Below, in pieces: positions 1 through 5,347 of a stretch of 18,654 nt of DNA. The DNA is from CBIFWW01 sp966186435 (GTDB lineage: Bacteria > Pseudomonadota > Gammaproteobacteria > Enterobacterales > Enterobacteriaceae), in the NCBI GenBank assembly GCA_966186435.1, contig CBIFWW010000062.1, positions 1-18,654 of the forward strand, read 5' to 3'. How positions within the stretch are numbered: position 1 is the stretch's first letter; each line of letters begins with the position of its first letter. The translations under genes were made by a program, and so were the position numbers. The notes below the pieces were generated by a model. The model was not told the origin of the DNA and ran no database searches. It saw only the letters and a program-made list of their open reading frames with translations.

Positions 1-219
1 GAATCGTTTTTTACATAAAAATCACAGCAGCAAAACAATTAAGATAGCAGACTGATATTCCCGTAGTTGACTATTTATGCGTAATGGCAAAAAAGCTAAG
101 TTGCGTAAACTCGCCACTTTGGTTAACCAGCCGTTAAATGTAACTAACAATTCCAGACTTAAATCCCAGTACTTTTAACGCAGGGGAAACATTAAATTCT
201 CGTCTTTTTTTGATAAAGA
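1..219. other. Non-coding flank downstream of rsmG
   Basis: This AT-rich stretch lies beyond the rsmG stop codon at the window edge. In E. coli the next gene in this direction is atpI, the first gene of the ATP synthase operon, and the sequence here is probably part of that intergenic leader. I see no convincing open reading frame, no strong GC hairpin with a T-run for rsmG, and no promoter pair good enough to call on either strand. Confidence 0.5.
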
Positions 220-843
220 TTAATTTTTTTGAGGTGAAATTATCACCAAATGACGCTCGCCATCCAACTTCGGCACCGTCAGGCGAAAGATATCTTCTAT
301 TTGGTATCCTACTGGCAGATTGGCAATTTCATCATCCGGGCGCACGCCTTTCAACGCATAGAAGTGCCCGGTGGCGGCAGGCAGGTGGTGGCACCAATTA
401 ACCATGTCCGTCATGGAGGCAAAAGCGCGGCTAATTACTCCATCAAATGGCGGTTCAGCCGGGTATTCTTCTACACGGCTCTGAACCGGGGTGATATTTT
501 CTAGCTTGAGTTCATGTTGAACCTGTTTCAGGAAGCGCACGCGTTTGCCCAAGCTATCCAACAGCGTGAAATGGGCATCAGGCCGAACAATAGACAGCGG
601 GATGCCCGGCAGGCCAGGACCTGTACCGACATCAATAAAGCGCTTTCCCTTAAGATGAGGGGCCACCACAATGCTGTCCATGATGTGGCGCACCAGCATT
701 TCCGCCGGATCGCGCACGGATGTCAGGTTATAGGCTTTGTTCCATTTGTTCAGCATGTCCACGTAAGCTACCAGCTGGAGTTTTTGCGGCTCCGGCAGCG
801 TGATACCCGCGCTTGAAAGCAGGCTATTCAGTTGATTCAGCAT
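220..843 (-). CDS. rsmG: 16S rRNA (guanine527-N7)-methyltransferase RsmG (GidB)
   Basis: RsmG transfers a methyl group from S-adenosylmethionine to N7 of G527 in the 530 loop of 16S rRNA. In other bacteria its loss gives low-level streptomycin resistance. The 207-residue protein has the same length as the E. coli enzyme. The SAM-binding loop DVGTGPGLPG is at residues 71-80, followed by the conserved HFTLLDSLGKRVRFL block (91-105) and the ISRAFAS segment with R139. The start ATG aligns with the known N-terminus MLN. The Shine-Dalgarno sequence upstream is weak (a GGG about 9 bases before the start), and a terminator-like hairpin stands immediately before it. The gene follows mnmG in the same direction with an 88-bp gap. 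Family and function are secure; the strength of its expression is not. Confidence 0.98.
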   Translation of the reverse strand: MLNQLNSLLSSAGITLPEPQKLQLVAYVDMLNKWNKAYNLTSVRDPAEMLVRHIMDSIVVAPHLKGKRFIDVGTGPGLPGIPLSIVRPDAHFTLLDSLGKRVRFLKQVQHELKLENITPVQSRVEEYPAEPPFDGVISRAFASMTDMVNWCHHLPAATGHFYALKGVRPDDEIANLPVGYQIEDIFRLTVPKLDGERHLVIISPQKN

Positions 844-856
844 GTCGATTACCCAT

Positions 857-883
857 AAAAAAGAGGCCAGGATTTACCTGACC
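857..883 (-). terminator. Intrinsic terminator or attenuator between mnmG and rsmG
   Basis: Read on the minus strand, a 7-bp stem (GGTCAGG pairing with CCTGGCC, including one T-G wobble) closes a 5-base loop TAAAT. It is followed by TCTTTTTTAT. The stem occupies 877-883 and 865-871, and the T-run lies at 857-862. The polarity fits only minus-strand transcription, because the plus-strand version has a C-A mismatch and no T-run. It ends about 14 bases before the rsmG start, so it would reduce read-through from mnmG into rsmG. Confidence 0.72.
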
Positions 884-895
884 TTAGATCACTGA

Positions 896-920
896 CAAAG
901 CCTGGCGAACCCGGGCTTTG
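896..920 (-). other. Stem-loop just downstream of mnmG
   Basis: A 25-base inverted repeat begins 11 bases after the mnmG stop codon. On the minus strand CAAAGCC pairs with GGCTTTG, then after one mismatch two more G-C pairs close a GTTCG loop. No T-run follows directly, so by itself it is not a standard terminator. It may act as a 3'-end stabiliser for mnmG mRNA or form a tandem structure with the terminator at 857-883. Confidence 0.5.
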
Positions 921-931
921 ATGAGATTTGA

Positions 932-2821
932 TTATGCGCTGCGGCGCAGCAGACCTTGTTTCTTCAGCCATACCAACAAGATAGAGATTGCAGCCGGAGT
1001 AATACCTGAAATACGGGAAGCTTGGCCAATGGATGATGGTTTGTGATCATTCAGCTTGGCAATAACCTCGTTAGACAGTCCGTTAACCTGACCATAATCT
1101 AGAGTGGCTGGTAGCAAGGTATTCTCATTGCGCTGTTGCCGCTCGATCTCATCTTGTTGACGGGCGATATACCCTTCGTATTTTACCTGGATCTCAACCT
1201 GCTCAGCGGCCTGACTATCAGCAACACCCGGTGCAAATGGGGTCATTTGGATCAGGTTTTGATAGGTCATTTCCGGGCGGCGCAACAGATCTTCACCGCT
1301 GGCCTCACGGGATAGTGGCGCACTCAGGTGAGCGTTCACTTCAGGTGCTGCTTCAGAAGCCGGGTGCACCCAGGTTTCTTTCAGGCGTTGGCGCTCACGT
1401 TCAATGTTTTCCAGTTTTTCGTTGAACCGTGCCCAGCGTTCATCGTCTACCAGGCCCAGCTCGCGGCCAACCGGCGTCAAACGCAGGTCGGCGTTGTCTT
1501 CACGCAGCATCAGTCGATATTCGGCACGAGAGGTAAACATGCGGTACGGTTCTTTGGTCCCCAGGGTGCATAGATCATCCACCAGAACCCCGAGGTATGC
1601 GTCGGAGCGGGATGGGGTCCAGCCCTCTTTGTCAGCAGACTGGCGTGCGGCGTTCAAACCAGCCAACAGGCCTTGGGCCGCCGCTTCTTCGTAACCTGTG
1701 GTGCCATTGATCTGCCCGGCAAAGAACAGGCCCTGGATGTATTTGCTTTCCAGCGTCGGTTTCAGGTCACGCGGATCGAAGAAATCGTACTCTATGGCAT
1801 AGCCTGGACGGACAATGCGGGCATTTTCCATCCCTTCCATCGAACGAACGATTTGGATCTGTACATCAAACGGCAGGCTAGTTGAGATGCCGTTCGGGTA
1901 AATTTCGTTGCTGGTCAGCCCTTCTGGCTCTAGGAAGATTTGGTGTGCATTACGATCGGCAAAACGCATCACTTTATCTTCGATAGATGGGCAGTAACGT
2001 GGCCCAATACCTTCAATCACCCCGGCATACATCGGGCTGCGATCGAGGTTATTACGGATCACATCATGGGTTTTCTCATTGGTATGAGTCACGTAGCAAG
2101 GAACTTGCTGCGGATGCTGTGAAGCATTGCCCATGAATGAGAATACCGGCATCGGGTTATCACCGTGCTGCTGTGCCAGCACGCCAAGATTGATGGTGCG
2201 GGCGTCAATGCGCGGTGGCGTACCGGTTTTCAGGCGGCTAACGCGCAGCGGCAGTTCACGCAGACGGCGCGAAAGGCCAATGGAAGGCGGATCGCCAGCA
2301 CGGCCACCGCTGTAATTATCCAGACCAATGTGGATTTTGCCGTCGAGGAAGGTCCCCACGGTCAGCACCACGGATTTGGCGCGGAATTTAAGGCCCATCT
2401 GGGTAACAGCACCCACCACACGATCGTTTTCGACGATCAGATCCTCAACGGCCTGTTGGAAGATCATCAGGTTGGGCTGGTTCTCCAGCGCCATGCGCAC
2501 TGCCTGCTTGTACAGCACACGGTCAGCCTGGGCACGGGTCGCTCGTACCGCCGGGCCTTTACTGGCGTTTAGTATCCTAAACTGGATACCACCCTGGTCG
2601 ATTGCACGGGCCATCAAGCCCCCTAAGGCATCCACTTCCTTTACCAGGTGTCCTTTCCCAATACCGCCGATCGCCGGGTTGCAAGACATCTGCCCCAGAG
2701 TGTCGATATTGTGTGTCAAAAGAAGGGTCTGCTGACCCATACGGGCTGCGGCCATTGCGGCCTCAGTACCGGCATGACCCCCGCCAATAACGATGACGTC
2801 AAAAGGATCCTGATAAAACAT
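932..2821 (-). CDS. mnmG: tRNA uridine-5-carboxymethylaminomethyl modification enzyme MnmG (GidA)
   Basis: MnmG works with the GTPase MnmE to build the carboxymethylaminomethyl (or aminomethyl) group on U34 of tRNAs reading split codon boxes, using FAD, NADH and methylene-tetrahydrofolate. I chose the ATG at 2821 rather than the upstream one at 2884. It gives 629 residues, the E. coli length, begins MFYQDPFDV, and has a GAGG ribosome-binding site in front. The FAD dinucleotide-binding loop GGGHAG is at residues 13-18. The two conserved cysteines are C47 (in MSCNPA) and C277 (in PRYCPS), and the C-terminal helical domain ends in the conserved LLVWLKKQGLLRRSA. The gene is transcribed away from oriC from its own promoter at 2874-2902. 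Its activity lies in translation; the old name reflects a glucose-dependent division phenotype. Confidence 0.98.
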   Translation of the reverse strand: MFYQDPFDVIVIGGGHAGTEAAMAAARMGQQTLLLTHNIDTLGQMSCNPAIGGIGKGHLVKEVDALGGLMARAIDQGGIQFRILNASKGPAVRATRAQADRVLYKQAVRMALENQPNLMIFQQAVEDLIVENDRVVGAVTQMGLKFRAKSVVLTVGTFLDGKIHIGLDNYSGGRAGDPPSIGLSRRLRELPLRVSRLKTGTPPRIDARTINLGVLAQQHGDNPMPVFSFMGNASQHPQQVPCYVTHTNEKTHDVIRNNLDRSPMYAGVIEGIGPRYCPSIEDKVMRFADRNAHQIFLEPEGLTSNEIYPNGISTSLPFDVQIQIVRSMEGMENARIVRPGYAIEYDFFDPRDLKPTLESKYIQGLFFAGQINGTTGYEEAAAQGLLAGLNAARQSADKEGWTPSRSDAYLGVLVDDLCTLGTKEPYRMFTSRAEYRLMLREDNADLRLTPVGRELGLVDDERWARFNEKLENIERERQRLKETWVHPASEAAPEVNAHLSAPLSREASGEDLLRRPEMTYQNLIQMTPFAPGVADSQAAEQVEIQVKYEGYIARQQDEIERQQRNENTLLPATLDYGQVNGLSNEVIAKLNDHKPSSIGQASRISGITPAAISILLVWLKKQGLLRRSA

Positions 2822-2873
2822 GGTTAACTGCCTCGCGGTTGTGCGAATTAGGGTTAGTAAGCCCGGGCCGTGG

Positions 2874-2902
2874 ATTTTACTCAACTTTGGTCAATCGAGA
2901 AA
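2874..2902 (-). promoter_or_regulatory. Predicted mnmG (gidA) promoter
   Basis: On the minus strand there is a -10 hexamer TAAAAT (2879-2874) and a poor -35 TTTCTC (2902-2897) separated by 17 bp. It sits between the oriC left edge and the mnmG start. The bases after the -10 are GC-rich (CCACGGCCCGGG), a discriminator type associated with ppGpp-sensitive promoters. From memory the E. coli gidA promoter has a similar arrangement at this position. Its transcription runs away from the AT-rich unwinding region and can put negative supercoils into it. Confidence 0.55.
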
Positions 2903-2930
2903 GCACCAGGATCGTCGCTTATTTAAAGAA

Positions 2931-2974
2931 GATCTTTTTATTTAGAGATCTGTTCTATTGTGATCTCTTATTAG
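2931..2974 (+). other. DNA unwinding element: 13-mers L, M and R
   Basis: Three 13-mers, each starting with GATCT, lie at 2931-2943 (L, GATCTTTTTATTT), 2947-2959 (M, GATCTGTTCTATT) and 2962-2974 (R, GATCTCTTATTAG). M and R are the same as I recall for E. coli, and L differs at one base. DnaA-ATP opens this duplex and DnaB helicase is loaded here. Confidence 0.93.
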
Positions 2975-2987
2975 GATCGCAGGTATC

Positions 2988-2996
2988 TGTGGATAA
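2988..2996 (-). other. DnaA box R1
   Basis: The plus-strand sequence TGTGGATAA is the exact reverse complement of the consensus DnaA box TTATCCACA. It lies 13 bases to the right of 13-mer R, the position of the high-affinity R1 box that stays bound by DnaA through most of the cell cycle in E. coli. Confidence 0.95.
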
Positions 2997-3014
2997 GCCA
3001 GATCATCCCAATAC

Positions 3015-3027
3015 GATCAACAGGTTG
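3015..3027 (+). other. IHF binding site in oriC
   Basis: The sequence GATCAACAGGTTG matches the IHF consensus WATCAANNNNTTR at every defined position except the first. It sits 18 bases right of R1, the expected place for the bend that brings DnaA bound at R1 toward the unwinding element and the weaker sites. Confidence 0.85.
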
Positions 3028-3042
3028 TGAAGGATCGTTTAC

Positions 3043-3051
3043 TGTGAATGA
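3043..3051 (-). other. DnaA box R5 (M)
   Basis: TGTGAATGA (reverse complement TCATTCACA) is the weak R5/M box, two mismatches from consensus. It lies in a segment (3041-3060) that looks the same as in E. coli. It overlaps a GATC site at 3050, so Dam methylation and SeqA binding can affect it. Confidence 0.8.
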
Positions 3052-3093
3052 TCGGTGATCCCGTGGCGTATAAGCTGGGATCTAAACAGTGAG

Positions 3094-3102
3094 TTATACA
3101 CA
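3094..3102 (+). other. DnaA box R2
   Basis: TTATACACA matches the relaxed DnaA box consensus TTATNCACA. It is oriented opposite to R1 and the same way as R4, as in the E. coli origin. Confidence 0.92.
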
Positions 3103-3117
3103 GACCAAAAAGTCATC
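3103..3117 (+). other. Putative Fis site in oriC
   Basis: The 15-mer from G3103 to C3117 has a central A-tract and fits the degenerate Fis pattern GNNYRNNWNNYRNNC except for one base (C at position 12). It lies between R2 and R3, where the primary Fis site of E. coli oriC is found. The Fis consensus is loose, so this is tentative. Confidence 0.45.
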
Positions 3118-3167
3118 ACGGGTTATTCATGGGATAACTACGGGTTGATCAGTGGTTTTGAAATGAC

Positions 3168-3176
3168 TTATCCACA
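3168..3176 (+). other. DnaA box R4
   Basis: TTATCCACA is a perfect consensus DnaA box and marks the right edge of oriC. The A-run that encodes the T-tail of the minus-strand mioC terminator starts one base further right, at 3178. Confidence 0.95.
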
Positions 3177-3177
3177 G

Positions 3178-3208
3178 AAAAAACGCTGATCTTTACAAAA
3201 CTCAGCGT
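3178..3208 (-). terminator. Predicted intrinsic terminator of mioC at the oriC border
   Basis: On the minus strand a 7-bp perfect stem, ACGCTGA (3208-3202) with TCAGCGT (3189-3183), can extend across one G-A mismatch by three more pairs around a short loop. It is followed directly by T5 and C (3182-3177), and the last stem base is also T. The left stem arm contains the mioC stop codon. No T-run lies on the other side, so it works only for transcripts coming from mioC. It would stop them just before DnaA box R4. Confidence 0.75.
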
Positions 3209-3642
3209 AATTCTGCCCAAGAAGTGAGCCAGATCTCGGCTGGATCCTCCGGAATTTCATGATCAAGGATATTGATCCGCAGCGTTTCGCCGATCTGTTT
3301 GGCACCACAGGCCACTAGTAAGGTGACAAATTTATCGATAGCCCCACAGAAAGTGTCGTATTCACGGCTGCCAATACCCACTGCACCAAAGGTCAGTTGG
3401 CTTAAATTTGGCTTTTGTTCGGTGATTTCATCATATAAAGGCTGCAAATTATCCGGTAAGTCCCCGGCGCCGTGAGTAGAGGTCACCACTAACCAGGTTC
3501 CTGCCTGTGGCAGCTCACTTAATAGCGGGCCGTGCAGGGTAACCGTGTCGATCCCAGACTCCTGAAGCTTGTCAGCCAGGTGTTCTGCAACATATTCGGC
3601 ACTGCCCAGGGTACTGCCACTTACCAGTGTGATATCTGCCAT
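3202..3642 (-). CDS. mioC: FMN-binding flavodoxin-like protein MioC
   Basis: MioC is a short-chain flavodoxin that binds FMN. The E. coli protein was reported to be needed as an electron carrier for biotin synthase activity in vitro. The start has two adjacent ATG codons (3645 and 3642). I prefer the second, which gives 146 residues beginning MADITL like E. coli and sits about 7 bases from the AGGCGG ribosome-binding site. The phosphate-binding loop SGSTLGSAEY is at residues 8-17, the second FMN loop STHGAGDLPDN at 55-65, and the third block GIGSREYDTFCGAIDK at 89-104. The gene lies between asnC and oriC on the minus strand, pointing at the origin. In E. coli its transcription crosses oriC, but here a terminator overlaps its stop codon. 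Confidence 0.96.
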   Translation of the reverse strand: MADITLVSGSTLGSAEYVAEHLADKLQESGIDTVTLHGPLLSELPQAGTWLVVTSTHGAGDLPDNLQPLYDEITEQKPNLSQLTFGAVGIGSREYDTFCGAIDKFVTLLVACGAKQIGETLRINILDHEIPEDPAEIWLTSWAELR

Positions 3643-3670
3643 CATATTCCGCCTTTATCGATCGTGGCGT

Positions 3671-3699
3671 ATTGTACGCTGTGAATCGCCTGGGATCTA
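3671..3699 (-). promoter_or_regulatory. Predicted mioC promoter
   Basis: On the minus strand the -10 is TACAAT (3676-3671) and a weak -35 TAGATC (3699-3694) lies 17 bp upstream. Downstream of the -10 the discriminator is GC-rich (ACGCCACG), and a GATC follows at 3660-3663. The E. coli mioC promoter is repressed by DnaA, falls under the stringent response and responds to Dam/SeqA around initiation. The layout here allows the same control. Confidence 0.55.
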
Positions 3700-3701
3700 C
3701 C

Positions 3702-3710
3702 TGTGGATAT
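3702..3710 (-). promoter_or_regulatory. DnaA box upstream of the mioC promoter
   Basis: On the minus strand the sequence ATATCCACA matches the consensus TTATCCACA at 8 of 9 positions. It lies two bases upstream of the proposed -35 of mioC. DnaA repression of mioC through upstream boxes is established in E. coli; binding here is inferred. Confidence 0.7.
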
Positions 3711-3742
3711 TACGGGTATAGATCCCAGTAAACGGCAGGGAT

Positions 3743-4201
3743 TTATGGCGTGATGGTACGCATGATGGGGTTTTGCAGGGAGATCAATGTCTCGGTGGAC
3801 TGAATTTCATCAATTGTTTGGATCTTGTTGATAAGTACCTGCTGCAAGGCATCAATCGATCGGCACATAACTTTAATGAATATGCTGTAGTGGCCAGTGG
3901 TGTAGTACGCCTCGGTCACTTCTTCCAAGCTTGAAAGCTTAGCAAGGGCAGAGGGATAGTCTTTGGCACTCTTCAGGATAATGCCAATAAAGCAGCACAC
4001 GTCATAGCCCAGGCGTTTTGGGCTGATATCAATCCGCGCCCCGGTGATAATCCCCGCCTGCTTCATCTTCTCCACCCGCACGTGAATGGTACCCGGGCTG
4101 ACGCCAAATTGTTTGGCCAGTTCAGCATAGGCGGTGCGGGCATTTTCCATTAAGGCCGAAAGAATGCCGCGATCGAGATTATCGATTTGATAATTTTCCA
4201 T
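3743..4201 (-). CDS. asnC: Lrp/AsnC-family transcriptional regulator AsnC
   Basis: AsnC activates the divergent asnA gene and represses its own gene; asparagine interferes with the activation. The 152-residue protein equals the E. coli length. An N-terminal winged helix-turn-helix covers roughly residues 6-55, with the recognition helix SPGTIHVRVEKMKQ at 35-48. The RAM ligand-binding and oligomerisation domain runs from about 67 to 140 and contains TTGHYSIFIKV at 101-111. The start ATG has an AAGGA ribosome-binding site 6-7 bases ahead. It is divergent from asnA across a 153-bp shared control region. I see no strong terminator after its stop, so transcripts may run on into mioC. Confidence 0.97.
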   Translation of the reverse strand: MENYQIDNLDRGILSALMENARTAYAELAKQFGVSPGTIHVRVEKMKQAGIITGARIDISPKRLGYDVCCFIGIILKSAKDYPSALAKLSSLEEVTEAYYTTGHYSIFIKVMCRSIDALQQVLINKIQTIDEIQSTETLISLQNPIMRTITP

Positions 4202-4354
4202 TGGAATTCCTTATGAATAATAACGAAACAAGAATTTGATGGCCCTGATTTTAACGTATTTAAAGTGAAGTGGCCTTTTTTATTAGTGGATGTTGAATAT
4301 ATGACTCCTTTTGTTGCTTAATCATTGGCATTGGTTCCACAGGAGCAAACTTAA
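4202..4354. promoter_or_regulatory. asnC-asnA divergent control region
   Basis: This 153-bp AT-rich gap separates the two divergent starts and must hold both promoters and the AsnC binding sites. A possible asnA promoter on the plus strand is TTGAAT (4293-4298), an 18-bp spacer, and CTTAAT (4317-4322). It is weak, as expected for an activator-dependent promoter. On the minus strand TAAAAT (4253-4248) is a possible -10 for asnC without a recognisable -35. The AGGAG at 4341-4345 is the asnA ribosome-binding site. I cannot place the AsnC boxes. Confidence 0.45.
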
Positions 4355-5347
4355 ATGAAATCTGCATACATCGCTAAGCAACGCCAAATTAGTTTCGTGA
4401 AGTCCCATTTCTCCCATCAGCTGGAAGAAAAGCTGGGTTTAATTGAGGCTCAGGCCCCGATCTTGAGCCGCATAGGGGATGGTACTCAGGACAACTTATC
4501 TGGCAGCGAAAAAGCCGTGCAGGTTTTGGTGAAAACCCTGCCGGAAGCCCGTTTTGAAGTGGTGCACTCGCTGGCTAAATGGAAACGCAAAACCCTGGGT
4601 CTCCATGACTTTGGTGCCGGTGAAGGGATCTATACCCATATGAAGGCGCTGCGCCCGGACGAAGATAGTCTTTCCCCGGTTCACTCGGTATATGTGGATC
4701 AGTGGGATTGGGAGCGTGTGATGGGTGATGGCGAACGCCACCTCGGCACGCTTAAATCCACTGTTGAATCTTTATGGCAGGCAATAAAAGCGACGGAAGC
4801 AGCTGTGAGTGAGAAATTTAGCTTGGCACCGTTCCTGCCAGAGCAAATCCACTTTGTACATAGCGAAACGCTGCAACAACGCTTCCCTGAGCTGGATGGT
4901 AAAGGCCGCGAGCGCGCCATTGCTAAAGAACTGGGTGCTGTATTCCTGATTGGTATTGGCGGTGCGCTGGCTGACGGCCAACGCCATGATGCCCGCGCCC
5001 CGGATTATGATGACTGGACCACCGCCACCGCAGAGGGCTTTGCCGGGTTGAATGGCGATATCCTGGTATGGAATCCGGTACTGGATGACGTTACCGAGCT
5101 TTCTTCAATGGGGATCCGTGTGGATGCCGATACCCTGAAACGCCAGCTGGCTATTACCGGCGATCAGGATCGCCTGGAGCTGGCCTGGCATAAGAGCCTG
5201 CTGCAACAGGAAATGCCGCAAACTATCGGCGGTGGGATTGGTCAGTCACGGCTGGCGATGGTGATGTTGCAGCTTCCGCATATCGGCCAGGTGCAGTGCG
5301 GCGTATGGCCTGCTGAATTGCAGGAAAGCGTGCAGGGCCTGCTGTAA
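4355..5347 (+). CDS. asnA: Aspartate--ammonia ligase (ammonia-dependent asparagine synthetase A)
   Basis: AsnA makes asparagine from aspartate, ATP and ammonia through an aspartyl-adenylate, releasing AMP and pyrophosphate in the cytosol. The 330-residue length equals that of E. coli AsnA. The fold is that of class II aminoacyl-tRNA synthetases. Active-site residues known from the E. coli enzyme are all in place: D46, K77, R100, Q116 and D118 in VDQWDWERVMGDGER (114-128), R214 and D219 in RHDARAPDYDDW (210-221), and R299 in GGGIGQSRL (292-300). The start ATG has AGGAG nine bases upstream. It is divergent from its activator gene asnC. The stop codon directly abuts the stop codon of viaA with no intergenic base, and its terminator lies inside the viaA coding sequence. 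Confidence 0.98.
   Translation: MKSAYIAKQRQISFVKSHFSHQLEEKLGLIEAQAPILSRIGDGTQDNLSGSEKAVQVLVKTLPEARFEVVHSLAKWKRKTLGLHDFGAGEGIYTHMKALRPDEDSLSPVHSVYVDQWDWERVMGDGERHLGTLKSTVESLWQAIKATEAAVSEKFSLAPFLPEQIHFVHSETLQQRFPELDGKGRERAIAKELGAVFLIGIGGALADGQRHDARAPDYDDWTTATAEGFAGLNGDILVWNPVLDDVTELSSMGIRVDADTLKRQLAITGDQDRLELAWHKSLLQQEMPQTIGGGIGQSRLAMVMLQLPHIGQVQCGVWPAELQESVQGLL

Larger units (their letters stand above)
2910..3178. other. oriC: Chromosomal origin of replication oriC
   Basis: The element has the standard enterobacterial layout from left to right. An AT-rich cluster is followed by three 13-mers that form the DNA unwinding element, then DnaA box R1, an IHF site, box R5/M, box R2, a Fis-like site, a degenerate R3 and box R4 at the right edge. 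The last four bases beyond R4 are the start of an A-run. I count 12 GATC sites between 2910 and 3150, plus one more at 3188, consistent with Dam methylation and SeqA sequestration. The flanking genes mnmG and mioC are those of E. coli oriC. The individual boxes are listed separately. The left boundary is approximate, taken from the first GATC upstream of the 13-mers. Confidence 0.97.

Noticed and set aside
1..219. ATP synthase operon promoter
   Set aside because: Expected in this direction from E. coli gene order, but no -35/-10 pair with acceptable spacing stood out, so I do not call it.
2165..2735. Long plus-strand open frames opposite mnmG (two of 135 codons)
   Set aside because: They lie antisense to a fully conserved gene, have no recognisable domain, and arise from its codon bias.
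2822..2884. N-terminal extension of mnmG to the ATG at 2884 (21 extra residues)
   Set aside because: The extension has no homology I recognise, would cover the predicted -10 of mnmG, and the ATG at 2821 gives the exact family length with a ribosome-binding site.
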